DNA from: Flavobacteriaceae bacterium UBA6268
GTDB lineage: Bacteria > Bacteroidota > Bacteroidia > Flavobacteriales > Flavobacteriaceae
Direction: 5' to 3'
Assembly (NCBI GenBank): GCA_002440705.1
Contig: DJVA01000035.1
Span: 1 to 11,203 of the forward strand
Length of the DNA: 11,203 bases
The position numbers and the translations under genes were made by a program. This document shows positions 1-6,211 of this stretch, one piece after another. The notes below the pieces were generated by a model that saw only the letters and a list, made by a program, of their open reading frames with translations, was not told the DNA's origin and searched no databases. Each line of letters begins with the position of its first letter. The first letter of the stretch is position 1.

Positions 1-20
1 AATGTCCAGTGGACATTTTT
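1..20 (+). terminator. Possible rho-independent terminator or inverted repeat at window edge
   Basis: AATGTCC (1-7) and GGACATT (11-17) are perfect inverted arms around an AGT loop. A T run at 16-20 follows, which fits a terminator for a rightward transcript entering from outside the window. The stem is short and may continue beyond the edge, so this could equally be the end of a repeat element. Confidence 0.3.
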
Positions 21-58
21 AGTGAAGGTGCCAGACTGCCGCACGGGCAAAAATACCA

Positions 59-74
59 TCGGGCGCAAGCCCGA
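59..74. repeat. Short hairpin with GCAA tetraloop
   Basis: TCGGGC (59-64) pairs with GCCCGA (69-74) across the loop GCAA. GCAA is a GNRA-type tetraloop, a form common in folded RNAs. The stem is only 6 bp, so this matters mainly as one of several hairpins in the same 300 nt. Confidence 0.4.
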
Positions 75-174
75 AACTTCTTTTCTGTAAGCATAGGTAG
101 CCCTTCCCGTTAAAAACCGACCGTAGGGAGGCCTGTTCCCGAAGCCTTGGAGGGAATTTAGGGAGGGCTTCCGA

Positions 175-200
175 TTGCAGGAGCACTCCGTGTCCTGCAA
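175..200. repeat. Strong inverted repeat (11-bp stem with one bulge)
   Basis: TTGCAGGA (175-182) plus CAC (184-186) pair with GTG (190-192) plus TCCTGCAA (193-200). G183 is bulged and the loop is TCC (187-189). No T run follows on either strand, so this is more likely a structural element than a terminator. Confidence 0.55.
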
Positions 201-231
201 ATGCCTACCAGAAAAGTGCCTTTTCTTTTGC

Positions 232-263
232 TTCGTTTTCTTTGGGCAAGCAAAGAAAATGAA
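232..263. repeat. Inverted repeat, 13-bp stem
   Basis: TTCGTTTTCTTTG (232-244) pairs with CAAAGAAAATGAA (251-263), with one G-T wobble and the loop GGCAAG (245-250). The arms are purine/pyrimidine biased, so the fold would form on either strand. Confidence 0.55.
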
Positions 264-317
264 CGTACAAAAAATATTTAACCTGGATCCGGGTTAAGCC
301 CGAAAGGCCCCCAGCCC

Positions 318-749
318 TTACTGGCAAATCGCCGGCCCTTTTTTAACAATGCTCAGCCCTTCCCGGATAAACATGTCGCCATTGGCCAATTGGTAGACGG
401 GATAAAACTGTTGCCCGCCGTTCAATGAGGCATAGAAGATGCCATTGAGGCCGTTTTGGGAAGTGATCTTCCAGGTACCGTACTCCTGCCAATTGGACTT
501 TTGCTCGTTGCCCAGCACGGTTTGCTTTACGGTATTGCCATACAGCCCGTAATACCCATTGGGACAGTAATGCACCTCCAAAAAGTAATAGGTACCATAC
601 ACCACCTCCCCTTCCCTATAGGTAAGGAGCAATTGCTGCCCATTGAAGAAGTTCTGCAGCGTTTCAATAGAAGGGTTGGTCTGTGCGTCCATGGTTTGGG
701 GATTGAGGTAGAGCATGCAAAGCACACCTACAATGAGGATTCCTTTCAT
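318..749 (-). CDS. Small exported protein of unknown function
   Basis: The 143-residue product starts with a basic residue and a hydrophobic stretch (residues 2-15), then reaches a plausible signal peptidase site near DA|Q at residue 22-23, so it is probably exported to the periplasm or cell surface. The mature part is rich in Tyr, Gly, Asn and Gln, with patterns such as GxYYF and YGTW that suggest a small beta-rich fold. Two cysteines remain in the mature chain (near residue 62 and at residue 142) and could form a disulfide. I do not recognise the family. The ATG at 747-749 is the only start that keeps the signal peptide. It lies 82 nt downstream of the 99-aa membrane protein gene on the same strand and may be the last gene of that transcript, although a separate weak promoter is possible (TTAATTTG on the minus strand, 786-793). 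Confidence 0.75.
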   Translation of the reverse strand: MKGILIVGVLCMLYLNPQTMDAQTNPSIETLQNFFNGQQLLLTYREGEVVYGTYYFLEVHYCPNGYYGLYGNTVKQTVLGNEQKSNWQEYGTWKITSQNGLNGIFYASLNGGQQFYPVYQLANGDMFIREGLSIVKKGPAICQ

Positions 750-831
750 GAAGTACTTATTGCGGTTACAACTTCTAAGATACTACAAATTAATCACATA
801 GCAATCATTGTTCACTGCTAATTGTTCAATG

Positions 832-1131
832 TCAACTACCCGAATTGGGGACCAATAGTCCTACTAGTGCTCCTAAAGCTGTAGACGCCAATGTTACCAG
901 GAATTGCGGTACGTTGGTTCCGGTCTTGTCCTCACTAAGCACCACCAGGATGCCCATAAAGATAAGCGAGCCTATCAGTACGCCAGAGACCACATAAAGT
1001 ACAACCAGGAATACCTGTTTGTCGTTGCGCGGGTCGGGCAAGTCCTTAATAAACTGTTCTGGGTTGTCCAGCAGCTTTTTGCGGGCTTCGGGCGAGTTCT
1101 CTACTTCCTGTTTCAGTTGTTTGATATCCAT
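832..1131 (-). CDS. Small two-helix membrane protein with nitrile-hydratase-leader-like N-terminus
   Basis: This 99-residue protein has a charged, helical N-terminal segment (residues 1-37) followed by two hydrophobic segments at about 40-65 and 76-94, with a short polar loop between them. Residues 14-29 (PEARKKLLDNPEQFIK) resemble the LLxNP core of nitrile-hydratase-alpha-like leader peptides, which are known both from RiPP precursors and from ordinary proteins. The second helix is Ala/Gly/Leu-rich and ends in VPNSGS, which suggests close helix packing, perhaps oligomerisation. The gene starts 27 nt after the stop of the phosphoesterase gene, so the two are very probably co-transcribed. No function is assigned. 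Possible roles, by inference only, are a membrane anchor, partner or holin-like pore for the phosphoesterase. Confidence 0.8.
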   Translation of the reverse strand: MDIKQLKQEVENSPEARKKLLDNPEQFIKDLPDPRNDKQVFLVVLYVVSGVLIGSLIFMGILVVLSEDKTGTNVPQFLVTLASTALGALVGLLVPNSGS

Positions 1132-1158
1132 ACGCTTGTTTTTAAAATGGAACGTTGT

Positions 1159-2625
1159 TTATAATAATGTTTTTTGGTACACGGGCTGGGGCTGGTTGCT
1201 CACGTCGTAAAACGCCTCCTGGATGCCCGTCATCACCCCGTTCTGTTGGGTCAGGGTCAACAACGCAAATCCGTTGTACAGCTGTTTGGAGGGCGTTGGT
1301 TGCAGGTTGTTGGCCTTGTAGGCAATGGGCTGCCCATTAAGGGAACTGGCGGGGCCGTAAGGCAGGGCCGCATGTCCCAAGCAGCGGGCATAGGTGTTGG
1401 TTGTAAGCACGGGTTTTGCCGTATTGGACGGGATGGAAATGGGTCGATCGTACACGATGCCATTGTGTACATGGCCCCAATACCAGGCAAAGGGGTCGCC
1501 TTTCAGGGCATGGTTCAGTTGGCCCCACAAGTCGGCTACCGAAGAACAGTCGTCGGCAAAGCCATTGTGATGGGTAAATACGATGGTTTTATTGGGGTCG
1601 AGGCGCAACCCCTGTATCCATGGCACTTGGAAGTCGCTGGTATCCCCTAGGTTACCACTCATGAAGGCATCCAAAGAGGTGCCATTAAAGGCCGAATCCA
1701 ACCCCAACAGGGTCCAGCCCCCAAATTTCAGGGCAAAGCAGCTGGCGTTTTGATGCGCGCTGAAGATGGGCGAACCATAGGCATCGTAAAACAAGCCATT
1801 GGCGCCACTGTACATCTCGTGGTTGGAATTGAGGGTGAAAGACTTGCCGTTGTAACCTGTGGGCCAACGCTTTATCAGGTTCTCCATTTCCTCGCCCGGT
1901 GCAAAGTACTTGTCCCCAGTGGGCTGACTCTCTTGAGGCGTACCCCCATAATACACATCGCCTACGTGCAGGAGGTAGTCTGGTTTCAATCCTTTGATGC
2001 TGGTGAAGACCGCATCGGAGGCTGCATTGCCCGCTCCACAATCACCCAATATGGCAATGGTTACCGTATTGGGCTGGGCTCCTACCAAATTGATTTGGGG
2101 AGGTGTAGTGGTTGGGAATTTGCCATCGTTGTACCACAACCCATGAAGGTTGGTAATCAATAGGTTCAGGAAGGCCACAAACCAACCTTGGTCGTAATTG
2201 GCATATTGTTCCGTACTCAATACACTGCCGTCGGAATAGATCAATTCGCCTCCCGAAGTAAAAAAGCCATAGTTGATAGTTGTTATTTGGGTTGCGGGGA
2301 GGTATTTATTGTCGATAAGGTAAAATAACAAGAGGTCGAAAACAACGCGCTTCCATGGATCAAACTGACTAAGGTTCAACTGGCTGGGATTGTTGAACCA
2401 ATACAAAAAGAGTCCAAAGTCTACCGAGCCCTTATCGGGTTTAAATCCCGGTGGTGGCGGTGGGTTGGCACCGGCCCAGACTTTCTTCTCGATCATGTAA
2501 AGAATAAGTTGGTACTCGCTGTTGGACAAGAATTCGCCCAAGCTATCGAAAATTGAGTTCAATGCCGAGCCCTGTTGCAGTTGCTTTTCAAGCAATTCCA
2601 ATTGTGATTTTAAGTTTGATTCCAT
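1159..2625 (-). CDS. Calcineurin-like metallophosphoesterase with uncharacterised N-terminal region
   Basis: The 488-residue product has no signal peptide and is predicted to be cytoplasmic. The C-terminal two-thirds carry the metal-binding motifs of calcineurin-like phosphoesterases in order: GDCGAGN (194-200), GDVYYGG (222-228), NSNHE (266-270), THHN (351-354) and GHVH (384-387). The GDxG start and the GDVYYGG motif with Tyr226 are closest to the purple-acid-phosphatase-like branch. The usual GNHE reads SNHE here, but the metal-ligand Asn and His are kept. Residues 1-180 are outside the catalytic domain: a helical start, a proline run (NPPPPPG, 54-60) and hydrophobic/aromatic stretches. I do not recognise this part. 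The substrate is unknown (phosphomonoester, phosphodiester or nucleotide). It is the first gene of a leftward set and has its own promoter at 2651-2681. Confidence 0.85.
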   Translation of the reverse strand: MESNLKSQLELLEKQLQQGSALNSIFDSLGEFLSNSEYQLILYMIEKKVWAGANPPPPPGFKPDKGSVDFGLFLYWFNNPSQLNLSQFDPWKRVVFDLLLFYLIDNKYLPATQITTINYGFFTSGGELIYSDGSVLSTEQYANYDQGWFVAFLNLLITNLHGLWYNDGKFPTTTPPQINLVGAQPNTVTIAILGDCGAGNAASDAVFTSIKGLKPDYLLHVGDVYYGGTPQESQPTGDKYFAPGEEMENLIKRWPTGYNGKSFTLNSNHEMYSGANGLFYDAYGSPIFSAHQNASCFALKFGGWTLLGLDSAFNGTSLDAFMSGNLGDTSDFQVPWIQGLRLDPNKTIVFTHHNGFADDCSSVADLWGQLNHALKGDPFAWYWGHVHNGIVYDRPISIPSNTAKPVLTTNTYARCLGHAALPYGPASSLNGQPIAYKANNLQPTPSKQLYNGFALLTLTQQNGVMTGIQEAFYDVSNQPQPVYQKTLL

Positions 2626-2650
2626 GATAGTTAATTGAAAATGAATGGAT

Positions 2651-2681
2651 TAAAAATAGGCTCGGCGCTACCCCATTGCAA
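2651..2681 (-). promoter_or_regulatory. Bacteroidota-type promoter for the phosphoesterase gene
   Basis: On the minus strand TTG (2679-2681) is followed after 20 nt by TATTTTTA (2651-2658), a one-mismatch version of the Bacteroidota -7 element TAnnTTTG. The element ends 25 nt before the ATG at 2625. The same geometry occurs before osmC. Confidence 0.5.
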
Positions 2682-2709
2682 TACGTAAAAACACCTAATT
2701 CTTCTAAGG

Positions 2710-2737
2710 AAAAAACCCCTTCCATCCAGAAGGGGTC
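2710..2737 (-). terminator. Rho-independent terminator of the lipoprotein gene
   Basis: ACCCCTT (2715-2721) and AAGGGGT (2730-2736) form a 7-bp stem with an 8-nt loop. Read leftward it is followed by six T residues (2710-2715). It lies just past the stop codon at 2747 and separates this gene from the phosphoesterase promoter. Confidence 0.85.
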
Positions 2738-2746
2738 TTTCATTGG

Positions 2747-4237
2747 TTAGTGGCTGAAACGCACATAGTACGGCTGTATGGTACCGCCGGTTTCATAGGT
2801 ATAGCCCGCCGAAACCCACTGCATGCCATTGCTTCCCGACTTGCGGGTGGTATGGTAATGGCCGTAGTTGGTGTAGCTTAACGAGCTAAGGCGTGGGTAA
2901 TAGATCACGAAATCGCCCCATACCCCTACGCCACTGCTGGCATCGTAGGGACCGCCACCAAAGGCCGTAATGATGCCAATTTGGTTTTCGTTGTTGGTCT
3001 CGATATAGGGATAGGCAAAGGCAAAGTCGGGATTCCAAATTTGGTACTGGCTCGCCAAGGTAAAAGTATTGGTATTGATCTCCACAATCTGCACGTGCGT
3101 TTGTGGGAAATTACCATTGTTGGAGGCATTCCAGGCAAAGACGGCATTGTTGCCCTTCATGGTGGCGCCCCGTACGTAGGTTTTCCAGGAGGCATCCATG
3201 AGCCAGTTGCTGCCATTGGCTGCTGTGGAAGACATGGTGCCGTTGGGCCACGAATTGATGTTCACACTGCGCCAGCTGTAGAAGTTATCGGCATCGCGCA
3301 TGCTGTACACCTTCATGGTACTGTTGTTTTCATGCCCGGCCCAATACACGGCATTGGTGCCGTTTTGAGTAAGGTGCGACCAGTAGGCTTGTGTGCTTCC
3401 CGTAAATTGGTAGTGCACGGTGGTTTTGGCAGCTAATTCACTTAAAGGCACCCTAATAACGTACCGGTTGGCGCCCCCTCCAATACTGCTGGTCCAATAC
3501 AGGTAGGTACGGCCAAAGCTCATATCGTTGTAATCCAGCGTCCCACTAGAAGCCAAGGCGTTGTTGGTAAAGTCCCAATACGTCCAGGAGGTGCCATTAC
3601 TGCTGCGCACTTGGGCCGTATTTTGGGCGGCAATGCGGATGGCATTTTGTCCCCCACTGGTATTGTACTGCAATAACCAGACAAAAAGGTCGTATTGGGG
3701 CACGTACTGCACTACCTGGTCGCAGCAAAATCCGCCGTAGTCATTGGGAAAAATGGTGGTAGGGTTAACACTGGTAAAGTTTTGTCCTCCATCCAAGGAA
3801 AGGGACATCCATACGTTTCCCGTGGTCATGACCGTTTGGCCGTTTTCGGCTACACTGGGTTCGGGCAAAACCGCATTGGGGTTTACGGCGTCACCAATTT
3901 CGTCGTATTCCTCGAAGGATATGGCCTGGGAAGCGCCGCCATTGGGATCGTAGGCTACCACCTTAATGGGATCGTTGGCAGGTTTCAAATCGCCACGAAT
4001 AGGCCCATTGGGGACGTAGTAGGGTTTCGGTTCTTCGTTGAGGCTGTCCTCTTTGGGGGTGTAAGGTGGATACTTCCCTCCTTCTACGGTGCGGGGCTCT
4101 ACGGTACCGGTCCGTAGGGAGTCCCTATATTCACATGGATCGTTCTTGGGGTCCTTGGGGTCTGCTGGGGGTTGGCACTGGATGCACAGGATGAACAGTG
4201 CAAGCAACCCCATTAGGTAATAGCGTCGTTGTTTCAT
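2747..4237 (-). CDS. Putative surface lipoprotein, sialidase-like beta-propeller
   Basis: The product is 496 residues from the ATG at 4235-4237. An in-frame TTG at 4292-4294 would add 19 residues ahead of the signal peptide and is rejected. The N-terminus (KQRRYY, a hydrophobic stretch, then Cys18 and Cys21, then QPPADPKDP) looks like a lipoprotein signal with a Pro/Asp linker. The lipobox is not canonical, so anchoring is likely but not certain. Residues 147-154 (SLDGGQNF) match the Asp-box of sialidase/BNR propellers. FCCDQVVQYVP at about 170-180 is a conserved-looking block. The rest is rich in Trp, Tyr, Asn and Ser with repeating beta-strand patterns, as in a propeller. No catalytic triad of a true sialidase can be assigned, so it may be a binding or structural protein. 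It is a single-gene unit with a terminator at 2710-2737. Confidence 0.75.
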   Translation of the reverse strand: MKQRRYYLMGLLALFILCIQCQPPADPKDPKNDPCEYRDSLRTGTVEPRTVEGGKYPPYTPKEDSLNEEPKPYYVPNGPIRGDLKPANDPIKVVAYDPNGGASQAISFEEYDEIGDAVNPNAVLPEPSVAENGQTVMTTGNVWMSLSLDGGQNFTSVNPTTIFPNDYGGFCCDQVVQYVPQYDLFVWLLQYNTSGGQNAIRIAAQNTAQVRSSNGTSWTYWDFTNNALASSGTLDYNDMSFGRTYLYWTSSIGGGANRYVIRVPLSELAAKTTVHYQFTGSTQAYWSHLTQNGTNAVYWAGHENNSTMKVYSMRDADNFYSWRSVNINSWPNGTMSSTAANGSNWLMDASWKTYVRGATMKGNNAVFAWNASNNGNFPQTHVQIVEINTNTFTLASQYQIWNPDFAFAYPYIETNNENQIGIITAFGGGPYDASSGVGVWGDFVIYYPRLSSLSYTNYGHYHTTRKSGSNGMQWVSAGYTYETGGTIQPYYVRFSH

Positions 4238-4365
4238 GGTTTTTGGTTTAATTTTTCTAAGAATGAAGTTACAACGCTGATAATCAGTATACAAGAGGGA
4301 AAACCCCCTATTTGAAACGGTTTTTTCCTAAGGATTGTAAGGAAGACCTTGGTTTGGGTTCACAC

Positions 4366-4373
4366 CAAATTTA
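4366..4373 (-). promoter_or_regulatory. Possible -7 element upstream of the lipoprotein gene
   Basis: TAAATTTG on the minus strand is an exact match to TAnnTTTG. No TTG is found at the expected -33 distance, and the start codon is about 130 nt away, so this is a weak call. The leader would be long. Confidence 0.3.
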
Positions 4374-4452
4374 TAGACTTTGGTTAACGTACTTTCTATT
4401 GTAGTTTGTGTTTAAACATGGATATTTGTAGGGCAATACTGAAACAACGCTC

Positions 4453-4529
4453 TTTCCATACACTATCCATACTGTATCCATACAGTATCCATACAGTTAG
4501 CACGCACTATCCATACACTTAACCTACAC
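4453..4529. repeat. Tandem array of 11-bp units (TATCCATACAC/G type)
   Basis: Seven contiguous 11-nt units run without gaps: 4453-4463, 4464-4474, 4475-4485, 4486-4496, 4497-4507, 4508-4518 and 4519-4529. Units 2, 3, 4 and 6 are TATCCATAC followed by AC, TG or AG. Unit 1 differs at one base, and units 5 and 7 are degenerate. The 11-nt period is close to one helical turn, so all copies face one side of the DNA. A perfect dyad lies inside (4469-4488). The array is about 215 nt upstream of the lipoprotein start. Confidence 0.8.
4469..4488. promoter_or_regulatory. Candidate operator: 9-bp dyad inside the repeat array
   Basis: ATACTGTAT (4469-4477) and ATACAGTAT (4480-4488) are perfect inverted arms around CC. 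Dyads of this size often bind homodimeric regulators. That use is inferred, since no regulator gene is in the window. Confidence 0.4.
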
Positions 4530-4594
4530 TAAAATCGCTAAAAGAGTAGTTCCTTACTTACAAAACCATTCTTCCTGTAGGAATTGACTGAAAA

Positions 4595-5011
4595 TTAGTT
4601 CAAGGTGATATTCAGTACTTTTTCAGCCTTTAGCACTTTGGAAATGGGACAGATTTCCTTGGCCTTGTTGGCAATGGTGTTGAACTCGGTCTCCGAAATA
4701 TTGGGTACGCTGCCTTGAAGGTCTAAAGTCACCGTGGTGATGTTGCCATCTTCAAACAGTACCGTGGCAGAAACGTCCAAGGTATCGGCCGTATAGCCGG
4801 CTTCGTTGAGCAGGAAACTGAGCTGCATGGCGAAGCATCCCGCATGGGCGGCACCGATGAGTTCTTCGGGGTTGGTCCCTTTTTCGTTTTCGAAGCGGGT
4901 ACTGAAGGAATAGGCCGTGTTGTTCAATACGGTACTGGCCGTGGTTAAGGTACCTTTGCCCTCTTTGCCACTCCCCTTCCACTGGGCACTGGCCTTACGA
5001 GTAAATTTCAT
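4595..5011 (-). CDS. osmC: OsmC family hydroperoxide-reducing peroxiredoxin
   Basis: The 138-residue product aligns by eye along its whole length with Escherichia coli OsmC: an AQWKG start, RFENEKGTNPEELIGAAHAGC, then CPISKVLKAE near the end. It should reduce organic hydroperoxides in the cytoplasm using two cysteines, here Cys59 and Cys121, with Arg39 and Glu49/Glu50 in the expected active-site places. The length is normal for OsmC. The open frame extends 88 codons further upstream (to 5275), but that part overlaps the neighbouring gene in another frame and has no OsmC similarity, so ATG 5009-5011 is chosen. The gene has its own promoter at 5036-5066. It is 91 nt after the barrel protein gene on the same strand and seems to be transcribed separately. 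Confidence 0.93.
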   Translation of the reverse strand: MKFTRKASAQWKGSGKEGKGTLTTASTVLNNTAYSFSTRFENEKGTNPEELIGAAHAGCFAMQLSFLLNEAGYTADTLDVSATVLFEDGNITTVTLDLQGSVPNISETEFNTIANKAKEICPISKVLKAEKVLNITLN

Positions 5012-5035
5012 ACGTGTGTTGCTATGGTTATGTCC

Positions 5036-5066
5036 TAAAAATACGATGCCGTAGGAAAAGCTACAA
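5036..5066 (-). promoter_or_regulatory. Bacteroidota-type promoter for osmC
   Basis: On the minus strand TTG (5064-5066) is followed after 20 nt by TATTTTTA (5036-5043). The element ends 24 nt before the ATG at 5011, the same layout as the phosphoesterase promoter. It also supports the short osmC start. Confidence 0.55.
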
Positions 5067-5102
5067 GCGTTCTGATTTAAGGTTTCGTTAAAAGGAGCAC
5101 AC

Positions 5103-6209
5103 TTAATCCACATCGAGCTTATCGCCGCCCATATTGAGCCCCCAATGGATCCCAAACAGGGAAATGAGGTTGTCTGTTTCCCCGAAATCTTTTCCAAAGC
5201 CTCCATTGATGCTGATGCTGCTTGAGAGTGTATATTTAATGGTTCCCACGGAACGTTCGCTATCGACCACCCCACTCCGCTTCAGGAATTCGTAGGAAAA
5301 AGCCAAGGCCCCAAACTCGAACTCCAATTTTCCTCCGAGGTCCCGGTAGTACCATGTCTGGTAATCCCCGTCTTCTGTGGTATTGAACCCATCTTCCACA
5401 TAGCGTCCCGTAGCAAAAAGGTTGCAATAATTATTGGTTTTTGCTTCCGAGCCTTCATTCAGCAAAAGGCTAAAAACCCCTGTAAGCCATACACCAAAGC
5501 GGTTGGCGGTTTCCGAATCGATATTATTTTCCTTGAATAAAGCACTATAACCCATGGCTCCATCCAAACGCAGGGTAGGTTTGTAGGTCTTTTTATAGGC
5601 TTCCAAACCTTTGTAGTGTTCCACATACAGTTTGGCAATGGCTTGCTGCCGTTCGTTCTCATCGGCAATGGCCATTATCTCCATGGTGATGACCGGAAAA
5701 CCAGTTAGGGCCTCGGCCAATTTGTTGGTGTTATCGTTTAGCCTTTTCAAATCGGCAGGACTATACCAGCGCAGCAAGGTGGTGTTGAATCCTACAGCAT
5801 AGGATTTTTTGGCCTCACCAATGCCTGCAAATTCTTTATCTACATAGCCAAAGGAGAGTGTGGTGGTATTGAGACCGCTGAAAACATCCTGAGATAGTTC
5901 TCCTTGGTTACTTTCTTGGATGCCCATGTAACGTTTGTAGGTTTTGTTGGTGTCGTTTCTATTGATCAGAAAATAAGGCGCCACCTCAATGGACAAGCTT
6001 TGCCCTAAATTGTTGAGTACGTGCAAGGAGAGGGCTTTGAGGTTGTTGGTGGTATAGATAGCCGTTGGGGTTTCTTCCAATAGAATGAAGGCCGAACTGG
6101 CATCGTTGGACATGGTAAAATTTCCAAGGTCGACTTTGTTCTCCGTTTCCTGGGCACTGATGAAGCTTCCCACAAAAAGTGTGAGTGTTAGTATACTAAA
6201 GCGTTTCAT
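5103..6209 (-). CDS. Exported protein of unknown function, probable outer-membrane beta-barrel
   Basis: The 368-residue product has a clear signal peptide (MKRFSILTLTLFVGSFISA, cleavage before Gln20). The mature chain alternates polar and hydrophobic residues in many short stretches (for example LSFGYVDKEF, AVGFNTTLLRWY, LEFEFGALAFSYEF), typical of outer-membrane strands. A helical insert lies near residues 150-195 and holds many Lys, Glu and Ala. It does not end in the usual aromatic residue of a BAM substrate. I do not recognise the family. The start codon is only 2 nt after the stop of the 122-aa gene, so the two are translationally coupled and likely work together. Channel or surface-structure roles are guesses. 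Confidence 0.75.
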   Translation of the reverse strand: MKRFSILTLTLFVGSFISAQETENKVDLGNFTMSNDASSAFILLEETPTAIYTTNNLKALSLHVLNNLGQSLSIEVAPYFLINRNDTNKTYKRYMGIQESNQGELSQDVFSGLNTTTLSFGYVDKEFAGIGEAKKSYAVGFNTTLLRWYSPADLKRLNDNTNKLAEALTGFPVITMEIMAIADENERQQAIAKLYVEHYKGLEAYKKTYKPTLRLDGAMGYSALFKENNIDSETANRFGVWLTGVFSLLLNEGSEAKTNNYCNLFATGRYVEDGFNTTEDGDYQTWYYRDLGGKLEFEFGALAFSYEFLKRSGVVDSERSVGTIKYTLSSSISINGGFGKDFGETDNLISLFGIHWGLNMGGDKLDVD

Positions 6210-6211
6210 GA

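Larger units (their letters stand above)
1..317. other. Non-coding, hairpin-rich intergenic region
   Basis: I find no credible gene here. The stretch contains four inverted repeats at 1-17, 59-74, 175-200 and 232-263, and a near-palindrome with a BamHI-like core at 280-295. The density of hairpins and the mix of G/C-rich and poly-T/poly-A blocks resemble dispersed intergenic elements or a structured RNA rather than a decayed gene. Its true left end may lie outside the window. It sits downstream of the leftward gene that stops at 318, and no clean T-tract terminator for that gene is visible. Copy number in the genome is unknown from this window. Confidence 0.5.
4238..4594. other. Intergenic region with 11-bp repeat array
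   Basis: This 357-nt gap lies between the lipoprotein gene and osmC, both leftward. I see no open frame with coding character. It contains a possible -7 element at 4366-4373 (TAAATTTG on the minus strand), the tandem repeat array at 4453-4529, and a weak inverted repeat TTCCT-GT-AGGAA at 4572-4583, just past the osmC stop, that could help end the osmC transcript. Confidence 0.6.

Noticed and set aside
456..821. Rightward open frame opposite the 143-aa gene
   Set aside because: It is the reverse-strand shadow of a gene with a good signal peptide and shows no domain of its own.
807..829. Direct repeat ATTGTTCA at 807-814 and 822-829
   Set aside because: Two 8-nt copies in an A/T-rich gap are plausible by chance and have no further symmetry.
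832..1131. RiPP precursor peptide based on the leader-like motif
   Set aside because: Two transmembrane helices follow the motif and no modification enzyme or C39 transporter gene is in the window.
4238..4294. Upstream TTG start for the lipoprotein gene
   Set aside because: It would place 19 polar residues before the signal sequence. The ATG at 4237 gives a normal lipoprotein-like start.
4453..4529. CRISPR array
   Set aside because: The units are 11 nt with no spacers, and no cas gene is present.
5012..5275. N-terminal extension of the osmC reading frame by 88 codons
   Set aside because: It overlaps the exported barrel gene in another frame, covers the osmC promoter and has no similarity to OsmC.
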